Assembly (NCBI GenBank): GCA_001557505.1
Contig: LSAX01000001.1
Location: forward strand, 3,038,001 to 3,102,000
Direction of reading: 5' to 3'
Length of the DNA stretch: 64,000 nt
DNA from: Reticulascus tulasneorum
Taxonomy: Eukaryota; Ascomycota; Sordariomycetes; Glomerellales; Reticulascaceae
Positions 1 through 13,153 of this stretch are shown here, in pieces (positions within the stretch are counted from its first letter, which is position 1; each line of letters begins with the position of its first letter). A program made the translations under genes and the position numbers. Under the pieces are notes generated by a model, which saw nothing but the letters and a program-made list of their open reading frames with translations, had not been told where the DNA came from and ran no database searches.

Positions 1-1695
1 CAGTGCTGCGGTGCGACCACCTTGGATGAGTACCGGTTGATCGAGAAAGACGTCGCCTTAGCAAGACGGTTTCAGCCAATTGTCGTCAATGAGCCAACGG
101 TTCAGGATACGATCAGTATTCTTCGCGGAATCAAAGACAAGTACGAGGTTCATCACGGTGTGCGCATCACGGATGGCGCATTAGTTGCGGCCGCGACCTA
201 TTCCAACCGATACATCACCGACCGATTTCTCCCGGACAAGGCCATAGACCTAATGGATGAAGCTGCTAGTCATTTGAAACTGCAGCACGAGTCCAAGCCG
301 GAAGATATCATGGCCTTGGATCAGAAGATCATGACGATACAGATCGAACTCGAGAGTCTGCGAAAAGACACGGATGTTGCAAGCCGAGAACGACGAGAGA
401 AACTCCAAGGAGATCTCAAGAAGTATCAAGAAGAAATAGATGAACTCACCAAACGCTGGGAAAAGGAGCGCGCTGAGATTGACGCTGTCAAGAAAACACA
501 GGAGGAGCTTGACAAGGCCAGGATCGAATTAGACCAAGCTCAGCGAGAGGGTAACTTTGGACGCGCTTCCGAGCTCAGGTTCGGCGTGATTCCCTCCCTG
601 GAGGAGAAAATGCCAAAGGAAGGCGAGAAGTCGACTAGTTCGGAGGGAACACTGATCCACGACTCGGTCAACGCAGATGATATCGCAGCAGTCGTTTCAA
701 GAATCACAGGAATCCCAATCTCGAAACTCACCTCTGGCCATATCGAAAAGTTAGTACATATGGAAGATACACTACGACAATCAGTCCGTGGGCAGGAGGA
801 AGCCATCAAGGCAGTCTCCAATGCAGTAAGACTCCAAAGAGCAGGGCTAAGTGGAGAGAACAGGCCGCTGGCATCGTTCTTCTTCCTCGGCCCCACGGGC
901 GTGGGCAAAACAGAGCTCTGCAAGAAACTGGCGGGATTCTTGTTCTCCACCGAATCTGCCGTTGTTCGATTTGATATGAGCGAGTTTCAGGAAAAGCACA
1001 CCATCTCTCGGCTTATTGGTGCGCCTTCTGGATACGTGGGCTACGATGACGCGGGACAGTTGACCGAGGCAGTGCGACGAAAGCCGTACGCAGTCCTCCT
1101 ATTCGACGAGTTTGAGAAAGCTCACCGCGATATTTCGGCGCTGTTATTGCAGGTCCTGGACGAAGGATACCTCACCGACGCTCAAGGTCACAAAGTCGAT
1201 TTTAGGAATACCATCATTGTCCTCACCTCCAACCTCGGTGCTGATATCCTGGTTGGCGCTGACCCAATGCATCCTTACCAAGAAACACAAGACGGCGAGA
1301 TCACTCCTGATATACGAAAGGCGGTCATGGATGTAGTCGCCAATGCCTATCCCCCGGAATTTCTCAATCGCATCGATTCCTTCATCGTCTTCAAGCGACT
1401 GGCCCTGAGCGCTCTCCGAGACATCGTCGACATCCGCCTCCGAGAACTGCAGGAGCGCCTTGTTGACCGACGTATCACGCTCCACGTGGGCGACGAAGTG
1501 CGAGATTGGCTTGCCGAACGCGGCTACGACCCCAAGTTTGGCGCTCGGCCGTTGAACCGTCTGATCACCAACGAAATTGGCAACGGTCTCGCCGACAAGA
1601 TCATCAGAGGAGAGCTTAAGACCGGCGAGACGGCAACTGTGAAGATCAAGGAAGATAAGTCTGGGCTCCAGGTTGTGCCGGGTCCAGCAGAGTAA
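1..1695 (+). CDS. HSP78: Mitochondrial ClpB/Hsp100 disaggregase, 5' end missing
   Basis: This is the C-terminal 564 residues of a ClpB-family AAA+ protein; the reading frame is open from base 1, so the gene starts outside the window. In order it shows the end of the first ATPase domain (GATTLDEYR at the very start), a coiled-coil middle domain (roughly residues 90-190), then the second ATPase domain with Walker A GPTGVGKT (about residue 297), Walker B VLLFDEFE and the conserved GAPSGYVGY pore-loop region, ending in the small C-terminal AAA domain. The family unfolds and extracts aggregated proteins with Hsp70. The sequence is closer to yeast Hsp78 (mitochondrial matrix) than to cytosolic Hsp104: VRLQRAGLSGENRPLAS is Hsp78-like and there is no acidic Hsp104 tail. 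The mitochondrial assignment is inferred, because the N-terminal presequence is outside the window. No intron is needed in the visible part. Confidence 0.93.
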   Translation, partial: QCCGATTLDEYRLIEKDVALARRFQPIVVNEPTVQDTISILRGIKDKYEVHHGVRITDGALVAAATYSNRYITDRFLPDKAIDLMDEAASHLKLQHESKPEDIMALDQKIMTIQIELESLRKDTDVASRERREKLQGDLKKYQEEIDELTKRWEKERAEIDAVKKTQEELDKARIELDQAQREGNFGRASELRFGVIPSLEEKMPKEGEKSTSSEGTLIHDSVNADDIAAVVSRITGIPISKLTSGHIEKLVHMEDTLRQSVRGQEEAIKAVSNAVRLQRAGLSGENRPLASFFFLGPTGVGKTELCKKLAGFLFSTESAVVRFDMSEFQEKHTISRLIGAPSGYVGYDDAGQLTEAVRRKPYAVLLFDEFEKAHRDISALLLQVLDEGYLTDAQGHKVDFRNTIIVLTSNLGADILVGADPMHPYQETQDGEITPDIRKAVMDVVANAYPPEFLNRIDSFIVFKRLALSALRDIVDIRLRELQERLVDRRITLHVGDEVRDWLAERGYDPKFGARPLNRLITNEIGNGLADKIIRGELKTGETATVKIKEDKSGLQVVPGPAE

Positions 1696-2771
1696 GAATG
1701 TATTGGGTTGATGAATGAATGCGTCATGGTTAGGCGTAACGATTGTTTTGGCGTCTTCCCCTCTCTGCTTGTATAACATTGTACGAAATTATAACATAGA
1801 AGGACGAAACTCCATTGGATAGATGGTCCACTCCATAATTAAGGTTGTCATGTTTACTAAGGATCTCCTGAACCGCGCCGTGCCTAAAACCGTCGATGCC
1901 CCCTATTCTGTCGGACATTTAAAGCCATGACGTGAGCCGGAGCGAGATGGGGCTGGCTCTGCAAAGTTCCACCAAAGTATATAGCCATTGGCATTTCCAG
2001 ACATGGCACTGAGACATGCCTACTGTCCGAGGTGAGACATTGGACTAAGCATAGGGCTACGCTACTACGAAACACAACTTGATGGCAGAGAGAGACTTAA
2101 GGAGTGTGTATAATGATGTAGGGTTCAATCAAATTCCCCTCCCCTCGATTAGGCTAGAATGACTCCCAATCTACGACGGATCCATGCCACGAATAAACAG
2201 AAAGGCGAACAAGGGGGAGATAATCCACTTCCAACCAAAATAGGGGGGCAAGGGACTGAGTGAGTGTAAAGGGTGAAAGAGGACGGGGCACGAGTTTTGG
2301 AGAAGAAGTGCATGGCCGCAATCCTTGCCAGCAGCGAGGTTCAGAGTCTCCCACACATCCACACGATCCAGAAGAGACCATTTTAAAGCTCAAGATAAAA
2401 AAAAGAGAAGCTGGGTTTATAGCCCCTCCATCCCAAATGAATGGAGAAGCAGCGGTAGTGTTCTGGACTGTACAGATTTCCCAACCCAAGACGCCAGCCC
2501 CTTTCTTCCAAAATGAAACTGTCCTTTGGAGACCAGAATGTGTGTGTTTGTGTGTGTTGCGTGCGCAAAGAGAGAGCGAGAGAGAGAATGCCATTTTTTG
2601 TGAAGAAGCGCAGCTCACGGAAACGTTAGGGACCACACCAAGGGTGAGGGAGAAATGCGATATTTATGGACTATTCGATTGCGTGACCGATAACTTTGCA
2701 AATTACAACCGAACCGGGGATTGCCGAGAGGAGCAGGGGAGGATTCATGCGGCTTCTTCTCTATTCTTCGT
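1696..2771. other. Convergent intergenic region, HSP78 to ARF1
   Basis: This holds the two facing 3' ends. A GT-rich tract followed by an AG-rich tract lies at about 2539-2590. Open frames here, including one of 173 codons, are low-complexity and match no family. No RNA gene was seen. Confidence 0.6.
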
Positions 2772-4474
<1,703 letters not shown>

Positions 4475-5218
4475 ATGTTCTTCCAGTCAGCCTCCAGACT
4501 GCTGATTGCAGCTGGACTTTTGCAATCGGCTTTGGCCCACAACATCCAGCTGCCAGCCCACGGCCGAGAGTGCTTCCACGAGAACCTGCATCGCGATGAC
4601 AAGATGACGGTGACCTTCCAGGTCGGCGACAGGGAGTTTGGCAGCGCAGGAAATCTAGACATTGACTTTTGGGTATGGGAATCTCTCGACAACGAAGCTT
4701 GATGGCCCCAATTGCTAACTACTCGCCCCCTGTTGGACAGATCACCAACCCACTTGGCCAGTACGAAACCTTCGACAAGAGCGTGTCCAACGGCGACTTC
4801 TCGTTCAACGCCAAGCACGATGGAAAGTACGCATACTGCTTTGGTAACGAGCACTGGGGAGCGCACAGCAAAGAGGTGTCATTCAATGTTCACGGGATTG
4901 TCTACGTCAGCGAGACTGATGTCCCCTCGGACCCCCTCGACGTCGAAGGTAAAGACATCTTCCCAGCACCAGCCCGACTATACGTTTGCATGCTAACGTT
5001 ATTGCGTCGTAGTCCGCAGACTTTCCGAACTACTGGCTCAGGTCAAGGATGAGCAGTCCTACATCGTTATGCGCGAGAGGACCCACCGAAACACCGCCGA
5101 GAGCACCAACAGTCGCGTCAAGTGGTGGAACCTGTTTGTCATTGGCGTTGTGGTTGGGGAATCCGTCTTCCAGGTCTGGTGGCTGCGCAGATTCTTCGAG
5201 GTCAAGCGAGTGGTTTGA
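4475..5218 (+). CDS. EMP24: p24-family cargo receptor Emp24
   Basis: Emp24 packages GPI-anchored and other cargo into COPII vesicles and cycles between ER and Golgi. Exons are 4475-4672, 4741-4948 and 5013-5218; the introns use GTATGG and GTAAAG donors with GCTAAC branch sites, and the frame is kept. The 203-residue product equals yeast Emp24 in length. It has a signal peptide (residues 1 to about 21, ending ALA before HNIQLPAHGRECF), a GOLD domain with two cysteines, a stretch containing VKDEQSYIVMRERTHRNTAES nearly identical to yeast, then a single membrane span and a short cytosolic tail (RRFFEVKRVV) with the FF motif used for COPII binding. The start is the first ATG and gives the signal peptide directly. 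It is head-to-head with ARF1. Confidence 0.96.
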
Positions 5219-5845
5219 GAAAGGGGCCATTGGTTTCCCGGGGATATAAGCAAGTTTCGGGATACTACTGGCGCATAATGGGCTCTCAGGAGAGTCAGCC
5301 TGCGAGAAAAGCATGGTCTTAACTGGGACAGCAACCGTGTATACCATGTCCTATTACAAATGACTCTTGATTCTGTCAGTCTGTGGGGTTGACCCTGGTC
5401 ACCTAAGTTGTCCTATTCACGTCATGGAGTCGTGGCCCGTGGCGAGCTTCGTGTTAGTACATCCACCTAGGCCAAATACTGCTGCCTGACATCGCATTGT
5501 CTCTGCCATTCAAGAGTCATCCAGCAGGCAACATTATAAACGGTGTGTTCACATCGGTTTGAAACTCTAGCGCAACCTTGAACATGTATCATTATCCTAT
5601 GTCCTCGTGAGTCCAGGTCGTTGCTCAACCCATCATTATTTACATGACACGTCAACTGAATACGACCCGTGCCAAATGCCCTGTCCAACAAAAAGCCATG
5701 ACCCATGACTGACAACAATCTAACAGCCTTGATGCAATTTCCCCAGTGCGCCACGCCTCGCAGCAAATCCAAGATCGCCCAATATCTAGACAAAATACGC
5801 GTCTCCGGCATCATACATTATGTACCCCTAGCACTCCTCGCCCAT
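5219..5845. other. Convergent intergenic region, EMP24 to DUF3405 gene
   Basis: These are two facing 3' ends. Short open frames show no family resemblance; nothing else was seen. Confidence 0.6.
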
Positions 5846-8422
5846 CTATAGGGATGGATCTGACTCGGGTACGTCCTTGTCGTTCTCGGGATTGCTCTCG
5901 ACCGGGAGCTCCACGTCCTTAACGGGATGAATGAGCATCGGCGGCAAACACATGCGGCCTTCGCCGCCACGCATCTGGCCGACATTCGAGTCGTCTTTAC
6001 TCTGGTCTTCGGTCATCTCGAACTCCTCCCCGCCGTCGTGGTTGACCTTCAAGCCAAGCCATCTCTTGTACAGGTTCGGCGCGAAGCCGGAGTTGTAGAA
6101 CCACGTGAGGCCGCGCAGGTTGTGCTCCCGCTGTCCAAAGACGCTGGTTCGCGCACCGCCGCTCGCGCCGTTCTTTCCGGCGTTGAGGACTTTGGCGTAG
6201 TACTCGGTCGGCCATTCACGGTCAACATAGATTGGATGCGGTGCAAAGACAGCCTTATAACCATGCTGGAGTGCAACCGTTACCGGCCACATCTCAGGGA
6301 AAGCAAAGTGCTTCTTGAACGCGGTTTCTCGGTGCATCGTCATCAGCAGACGTCTGGAGAGCCGTGATGCTGTGATGATGTGTGCTCTCCTCGGAGGCAG
6401 AGGCTGGCTGCGGTTATTGTCGTTGTAGCCGGTTATATCGTCTGCGAGCATCCATGTGGTTCCTTCTGGATCGAACATCGGGTTAAAGGCGATAAGGTCG
6501 GCCTGCTCACCCACACCCCACACGTTCTTGTCCTTTTCATAGGTTGTGGGTGGTACTGGGTCCTTCTCGGGCTCGAACCAATCCTTCTCACTTGGGGCAC
6601 GTTCTGGTCCCCAAATGGTTTTGTCTCCCTTGGTAGCTTCAGTTGGACCCTTGCTCTTGACTCCAGGAATGCCCTTCCAGACGTTGTCTGCGCCAGCAGT
6701 ACCCATCTCGGACTGGACGCGAGCCATCTGCCTGAAATCCTCCCAACTACCATGGACGCTTGGCATGTAGAATCTGGCATTGCGTTCCCAGAGACCCTTT
6801 CTCGGTTGCTCCTGGGCCCAATTCTCCATCTTCGAGAACAGGTCATAGTAATGTCCAGTATATCGGATGTCCATTTCCCACGACCAATAGTACTCATATT
6901 CAGGATGATTGTAGGCAAAATATTGCATGGCCATTGTCAGACCACGGTAGACCCCATGCACGGGCAAGCCCGGGCCCTGAGTAAACAAGTCGTATATCCC
7001 TTGGTACAACGACAGCATCTGAGTAGCCGTCCACAAGGTAACCAGGCTCCTAAACTCTTCGGGGATGCGTTCCCTGATTCGTTGTTCGTAGACGTCATGG
7101 TCCGCCCAGATGGGGTGTTCGCCGTCGTTCTTAATCTCCACCAAGAGGTGAATATCGTAGCGACCACCGGATGCCAAAGACAGCTCAGTAATGACGGATC
7201 GGAGGTTCATCTTGTCTTCTTCGCGAAATACGAATTCGTCCCAGCAACGAATCACAACAGCAGTTCGTGGCAATTTCTCCTTCTCGGGAATCTGTTCCTC
7301 CGCAGGTGGTGCGGCATTCGGGGTTGCGGCAACGGTTGGCTCGGGGTCTTGGACGTCCCGTGCAGCTACGGTGGGATTCTGAAGTTGGTCGCCAATATAG
7401 AAACCATTCGCCACCGGGGTCTTTGGCGGTAACGTCATGTACCTCGCAACGTTGGACTGATAACATCTTTGCTGTATCTCGGCCCAGTCAATGTTGCGAT
7501 AATCCACCTTTGGGGTCTTTTCCCAGACGGTCTCGGATCCCTCCTTGTCGCCGTGTTCCCCGGTTCCCAGTCCACCAGACCGGACGGAGTAGCCGAAGCC
7601 ATAAGGTCCGTATCTCCCATGGCGGTCGAAGCAGATATCCTCTGGTAAAGAGAGCAGATCATACGATCCCAGAACGGGGTTTGGAAACCCCTTGGGCCGC
7701 CCATCGTAGTAATGAATGGCGGGAACCCGGATTGTGTTGCCCTTATCGACGAAGCACTCATGAATGGGCTCGGGGTCCGTCGTGAAGACGGACCCAGGGT
7801 AGTCAACGAAGGGCTTGCTGAGAGGCAAGTCTCGTCTGACCCTATCATCCTTGCCGTCTTCGCTGGTGGTGGAGTTGGCCGAGGGGCCATCCATTGGCAG
7901 CTCATCTTCGGAGCGGGGATATTCAGGCTGGTTCTCAGAGAGCGGAACGAGGGTCCTGATTCCGCCGTAGTATCTCTTGAGAAAGTTGAACGATTCCCAA
8001 ACAGGCGGCGGATCTGGCTTCTTCCTGCCGCCGCCATGAATTAGCCTCCAATTCTCGTTCTGGCTGGCGCGAACCAGGGTGAGGATCATGATGAGGATGA
8101 AGGTCACGACGCCGATACAGAGATATCGCATAACTTTGTTAGGCAGTCGGTAAAACTGAAAGCGTCCTGGCCGGCGGGGACCCCCTAGGCCTCTCTTGGG
8201 GAGCATCATGGCGGCGCTGGAGAGGGACGAAGAGGTGTGCCTCGAGCTCCTCGTGCTAGGCGACGATGCGGTCGAATAGATATCGGCTTCCTCGTCCGAG
8301 TAATCGTCATCGTCGTCGGAGTAGCGCTCCTTGTTGCGCGGGCTCTGCACCTGCTCGTAGATGGGCAGCTTGGAGCTGCGGGTATCTCGCAATCGCAATG
8401 GATTTGACGAGAACAAGCCCAT
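5846..8422 (-). CDS. DUF3405 family type II membrane protein
   Basis: This is an 858-residue, single-exon protein. The N-terminal cytosolic part is Ser/Asp-rich (a run of Asp at about residues 36-41). One hydrophobic segment at about residues 98-118 fits a signal anchor, so the bulk would lie in the Golgi or ER lumen. The lumenal part has the hallmarks of fungal DUF3405 (PF11885): HNPEYEYYWSWEMDIRYTGH, a GLWERNARFYMPSVHGSW block, and a C-terminal stretch with the region FAPHPIYVDREWP. DUF3405 proteins are widespread in ascomycetes and look glycosyltransferase-like; a biochemical role is not established and I do not assign one. A patch with the acidic DMDIR-like WEMDIR could serve as a metal-binding motif, which is inference. 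The ATG at 8422 is the first in frame. Confidence 0.88.
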   Translation of the reverse strand: MGLFSSNPLRLRDTRSSKLPIYEQVQSPRNKERYSDDDDDYSDEEADIYSTASSPSTRSSRHTSSSLSSAAMMLPKRGLGGPRRPGRFQFYRLPNKVMRYLCIGVVTFILIMILTLVRASQNENWRLIHGGGRKKPDPPPVWESFNFLKRYYGGIRTLVPLSENQPEYPRSEDELPMDGPSANSTTSEDGKDDRVRRDLPLSKPFVDYPGSVFTTDPEPIHECFVDKGNTIRVPAIHYYDGRPKGFPNPVLGSYDLLSLPEDICFDRHGRYGPYGFGYSVRSGGLGTGEHGDKEGSETVWEKTPKVDYRNIDWAEIQQRCYQSNVARYMTLPPKTPVANGFYIGDQLQNPTVAARDVQDPEPTVAATPNAAPPAEEQIPEKEKLPRTAVVIRCWDEFVFREEDKMNLRSVITELSLASGGRYDIHLLVEIKNDGEHPIWADHDVYEQRIRERIPEEFRSLVTLWTATQMLSLYQGIYDLFTQGPGLPVHGVYRGLTMAMQYFAYNHPEYEYYWSWEMDIRYTGHYYDLFSKMENWAQEQPRKGLWERNARFYMPSVHGSWEDFRQMARVQSEMGTAGADNVWKGIPGVKSKGPTEATKGDKTIWGPERAPSEKDWFEPEKDPVPPTTYEKDKNVWGVGEQADLIAFNPMFDPEGTTWMLADDITGYNDNNRSQPLPPRRAHIITASRLSRRLLMTMHRETAFKKHFAFPEMWPVTVALQHGYKAVFAPHPIYVDREWPTEYYAKVLNAGKNGASGGARTSVFGQREHNLRGLTWFYNSGFAPNLYKRWLGLKVNHDGGEEFEMTEDQSKDDSNVGQMRGGEGRMCLPPMLIHPVKDVELPVESNPENDKDVPESDPSL

Positions 8423-11400
8423 TGTGTCCGTCTTCTATATGACTTTATCTGCCGGCGCAAGGTTAACAAGTGCGGTGGAGGGGCATTTACGAGACACTCC
8501 CTTACAAAACAGAGATGATGGAGATCAAATTCCTCGCGAAATTTGAGCCCAGAAATAGGGCGGGACCCCCAGGATGAGATCGCAGTTGTCTTATCGGATG
8601 AGGCGAATTATCCGGATTTGGATGGTGTTGAGATGCAATGAGTCGGGGTTGGAGAACAACGATAACATGCGGCGGATAAACAGCAGAACCAGCTGGGCAG
8701 TAGATAGACAGTCGCTCTATATTGCGACGTATTTCATTGACGAACAAGTAGTCGTAACAGGTATGTGAGTGTGTTTGTGCATACAGCAGAGGAGGAGGAG
8801 GAGGATGAGGTGGAGGAGGAGAAGAAGAAGAAGAGCTTCCAAGCCAGTATCAACAACAAGAAATGGCCGGATGGTGTGTGTGGTGGTCGCCCCTCACAGC
8901 GGGAATTAGTCCAGTAGCATTTCCTTGAATAGGTGTTGCCCCGACAAGGGACCCTCTCACCCTCTTTTGGCTTTTCGCACACCATCGTCAAAAACAACAC
9001 GAGCCTAATTACCCACCATACTAACTAGGTAACGACCTAGACCATGACCTAGACCCTAGACTTAGATAGAACGAACGTGGGAGGGGTGGGGATTGGATTG
9101 GATGGCATGGCATGGCCGGGGGTTCTAGTGGTCAATCGGGGCATGGGGGGGCGGTTGCTGCGAGTTGCTAAGAGCAACCAGGTGTCGCAATTTTTGTGTG
9201 AACACCGGGATCGACCGCCGACACAATCCATGTCTCTGTTCCACGGGACTGGGCCGTTTGTGCGTGGGCTGACCCCTGCAATCGTTCTTTTAAGGTATGT
9301 AATCTGCAATCCATCGAACGAAGATGATGTCGAGATTTGATTTGCGGGTCGATGTACGAATGTGAGCACCTTATTATCCGTACAATACAGATCTAGGTAG
9401 TGCCAATTAATTACAAGACCAATGCCATCTTCAAGGAGCCAAACGGTACAGTCAACGTAGGTAGCCACTAGAGGTGGAAGCGTCAGTCCCTTCGCCATCG
9501 CGTATTCCGCATGGCGCACCCAACACCATGACATTTCGCCTCCCCGCCCCTTTTTATTCACACTATGGAGAACAACATTGGAAGTAAGGTGTGCATGTCC
9601 ACACGAACCTGAAATCCGTGAGGAGATAATCTGCAGCTCAGAGAAAAAGTCTGAGGGGGGGGGTCTCCAATCATCGTTGCGGGCTTGTTGGAGTCCGATG
9701 GTGGTGGGCTAGCGAGGCCAGGGGATGCCATCGTGCTGGTCCATTGAAAATGTCGGTGGTTACGGGGGGGGCCACACACTTCGGTTCCTGGGGTGCATAT
9801 CATGATGAAGAAAAACCGCTACGAACTGTCAAAACCACACAAGCCCTCCAGATTGCACAGACTTATCATAAAACGCTAAGGCAGTATAATATGTACAGAG
9901 GTCAGCAAGCTTAGAGCCCCCGAGTCGTTGCATCCAGACGGAATATCGAAGAATTCTTACAACTCTGCACGGGGGCATGAGGTTGAATAGGCCTGTCCCA
10001 AGGAACCAAATTAAACATTCGGGTCCAATTGCCTTATCGGCGTCCATCCTCTCCCAACCCCTTGCGTTTGCCCGTTTTGCCCCAGCTTCTCCATTGGGCA
10101 ATCCGAGAATAGGACGTACATACGTAGCAGTTCGTACAGCAGTGCATGCTTCACTCCGCAAGGACACATAAATTGGTCCGGACCCGGATGTGTTCTGATA
10201 GCGCACAACCGCGCTCCGACATACGGCAAGTTGCAGCATTTGACAGCTCATGCGACCAGTCTACCCCGTCTCCCCTCTTCTCCTCCGTCTCACCGACCAG
10301 CCCTAGGCCAAACAAGAAAAGTCAAATCACGAGGTGTGCCAAAGAGAGAAGCGAGAGAAAAGCAATACCCGTTCCAGAATCCATAAATCAATAATTGTAG
10401 TCCGTACAAAGTAAAAAGCAAAGCATAAATATCAAGAAATCGAAACCAGGAACGGAGAGACGTGGCACAACGAACTTTATGCCGGAGACTCACCACTGCG
10501 TACCACCGCGTGCTTCTCGACCCAAGCGGCTGCGTCTTGAGGGCATTCGCATCGCTCAGTGAAGCCAATCAAGAAGCAGTCTCGCCATGATTGAACCTGC
10601 TCCCATCAGTCTCCAATAAACCTATACTATGTATGCTTCCTGCAGAGTCGCAGACCTCTCTAAACTCACATCCTGCGGCTTCTCTTGTTCCAGACACAGA
10701 CCGACTCGGACGGACCCTGAAGAGGCACCAAAACCCAGCCAACCGTCCAGTCCAATCCTCGAGCACTAGCGACATCATTGTGCATCGCTAAATTCGGTCC
10801 AAGTCAGCTGGCCGGCCCCCCAATGCTTGAATTGCGGGGGGGTAATTGCCTACTTCGTGCGCTACACCAAATCCTACGCAGCCATAGCCTGCCCTACCAA
10901 TGGCCGATCTCACGGGGAATGCCTCCGCCCCCTCCTCCTGCTGACCTCGAAGTCAGCCCAGATCGATACACCTCACGTGAGCTAGCACCGAAAGCAAGCA
11001 GCAAACACCCCGAGCGACATGATCCGACTGGCCGACCGAGTCCAATTGCCTAGTTTAAATGTGAACTGGTGTTTTACGCGTATGGACTATGTACTGTACC
11101 GGGCCCCCTCGTCATTGCTGGATTGACAATTGCCTATCTCAAGTGGAGTCTTGCCCGTATATGTCCTTCCCTCGGGCGTTTAGAAGTCTCCTGCATGTCC
11201 AGACCGCAACAACTTCAGCGTTGGAATCGTCAGCGGTACGGCCTTCGTACCTCTGATGGCTTCGTATTCCCCCTCTGGATTGACCACAATGCATCGCCTC
11301 GCCCTTCCTGCCTGTGACGTTGTTTGTTTGTCATTTCGTGGGACCTTGCCCGGGTACCTGGATATTGCACCGATCACGGTGTGCACAGGTTTCTACGGAC

Positions 11401-11700
11401 TGGCCACTCGCCTTTGACGTAAAACGGCGTCACTTGATCTGCCTTGCTGTCCAAAGTCATCCATCCCTGCCCCCCGCAGCAGACTAGGGCGATGACAGTT
11501 GGCCGACTAGACTTCACATCAGGTCCTCCGCCCTCTTTTGTCCTGCATGTCTTTCTGCCTGTGCCCGCCGATAGACTACTACTTATACCCCGTCTAACTC
11601 CCGCTCCGTGGGCTAGCTTCCCACCGACGTCCATCCAATACCTAATCACTTAGTAGTGGCCGAGCATATCAGTGCCTTCGTGTCAACCTGTCTCTTGAAT
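8423..11700. other. Gene-poor 3.3-kb intergenic region
   Basis: No convincing coding region was found: open frames are short (170 codons or fewer) and show no family resemblance. Simple-sequence features include a GAG/GAA purine tract at about 8789-8836, a 12-bp-period repeat of GACCTAGACC at 9034-9055, and G runs at 9655-9663 and near 9765. A sequence ATGATGA near 9802 resembles a snoRNA C box but has no matching D box. The left part is upstream of the DUF3405 gene and the right part is upstream of the luciferase-like gene. Confidence 0.55.
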
Positions 11701-12672
11701 ATGTCTGTCACCATCACTGCCCAACCCGGGCAAGAGCCCAACGCAACGCCGCACACCTTGCTTGACCATGACCATGAGCTTGAGCAAGTTACCGCCACTT
11801 ACATCCTGAGGCAGAAGCCAATCTCCATCACCCTCGACGGTCCCACGATCTTCACCCTCGCCGTGACCTTGGTTCTCGTGATTCACTTCGCGGAGCCACG
11901 GCTCGCGGAGCTTCTAATTGCCGTCGTGCCTTTGCTTCTCCTGGTCCATAACGACTATCACAACTTCCTAGGCCTAGGCCCGGGCGGGACGCCTTCGACA
12001 TTTAAGGGCTATGTCACCATAGCATGGCTTCGCCTCTGGACCCTGAGGGACCCCTTCACGGCCCCGAAACCCGATCCGACCCGTCAACCAAGCTGTGGAA
12101 CCCTCCAGAAAGAGGTATTGCCGTTCCGTCCCGGTCCCCGCCCCATCGTTGCCGGCATTGCTCCGCAGCGGCAACTTGACCAGCATGGAACAACGTGCCA
12201 CTATAAGGCGCTGCGGCGTACCCTCGAGGACCTAAGCGCCCTTCAACCTCTGAAATTCGGCACTGCGCGCTCCTGCCTTGAGAAGCATGGGCTTGCTCTC
12301 TTTGCTAGACACCCAGTCAACATAACATGCAATGGCGAAGTGTGCCATATCCACGACTCGGATCACTCACTTCACATGAACCTCCATCCCGAAGACATCA
12401 AGGAGGTGTTGGAAAAGGGATGGGGACAGCGGCATCCTCTTGCTCTCAAGAGCTGGTTTGGTCCCATGCCCGTGCCAGAAAACTTTGTCATGATCTACGC
12501 ACCACGAGGTTCGAACTCTTACCCCCTATATTTGAAGCAACAAACCCAGCTAACTCCAAATTTGGAAACGATAGACGACCATGAGCTGCGGATTGTCTGC
12601 AAGATTATTGAAGCAGCCATCTGGTATGTCCTTTCAGAACAGGTTCAGATTGAAGTACTGGCGAAGATGTGA
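11701..12672 (+). CDS. Luciferase-like domain (DUF5519/PF17648) membrane protein
   Basis: This is a 323-residue, single-exon protein. Two adjacent hydrophobic segments at about residues 48-64 and 69-84 suggest a membrane hairpin near the N terminus. The C-terminal third carries the fungal 'luciferase' domain pattern: HIHDSDHSLHMNLHPEDIKEV, then EKGWGQRHPLA, then FVMIYAPRG and a final amphipathic helix (VCKIIEAAIWYVL). Family members are common in ascomycetes and have no established function; despite the name there is no evidence for light emission. I chose the ATG at 11701 because the longer frame upstream begins at a GTG (11656). The stretch between membrane hairpin and domain is Pro-rich and poorly conserved. 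It converges with the CUS2 gene. Confidence 0.75.
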   Translation: MSVTITAQPGQEPNATPHTLLDHDHELEQVTATYILRQKPISITLDGPTIFTLAVTLVLVIHFAEPRLAELLIAVVPLLLLVHNDYHNFLGLGPGGTPSTFKGYVTIAWLRLWTLRDPFTAPKPDPTRQPSCGTLQKEVLPFRPGPRPIVAGIAPQRQLDQHGTTCHYKALRRTLEDLSALQPLKFGTARSCLEKHGLALFARHPVNITCNGEVCHIHDSDHSLHMNLHPEDIKEVLEKGWGQRHPLALKSWFGPMPVPENFVMIYAPRGSNSYPLYLKQQTQLTPNLETIDDHELRIVCKIIEAAIWYVLSEQVQIEVLAKM

Positions 12673-13153
12673 GTTGCTTTGCTTGCAGAAGGCGTTGGTT
12701 ACAGTTAGGAGTAGGCGCTTGGCAATATGAAAAAGGAGTTGGATACCAGGGATGAGTGATGATTGGCTTCGAAGAAAGTCTTCATGTCCTGCTATTTCAG
12801 GTCATGTAACCCAACTGTAGGTTTGTCTAAGATAGCACAAAGTCACCTTTACACACAAACCAGGTGACTGATAGCCGTATTGTTGTTCCAGGCGCCGATC
12901 TATGCGAGTCCAGGTGACCAGCATGTAGAAGCCCGTCTGCAGAGGATCCAGAAGAGTATGCATCTGTACTTGTTTGGAAGAATGCCCCACCTGAATACTT
13001 CAGGGAAGACGAATGTGCAGGACGAGCGTGCTGGCAGGGATGGCGAGACTGACTAGAGCGATGAGGGCGATGTATCAGCAAGATGCCCCTTTTCCTACAG
13101 GAGTAGCTACCGCCGACCAGGTTAGATAGTCCGGATGTAACCTGTGCCCTTGC
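12673..13153. other. Convergent intergenic region, luciferase-like gene to CUS2
   Basis: These are facing 3' ends; no gene-like feature was seen. Confidence 0.6.

Noticed and set aside
6380..7432. 350-codon frame opposite the DUF3405 gene
   Set aside because: Antisense shadow of a well-supported 858-codon gene.
9802..9808. C-box-like ATGATGA
   Set aside because: No D box CTGA within about 100 nt and no rRNA-complementary guide seen.
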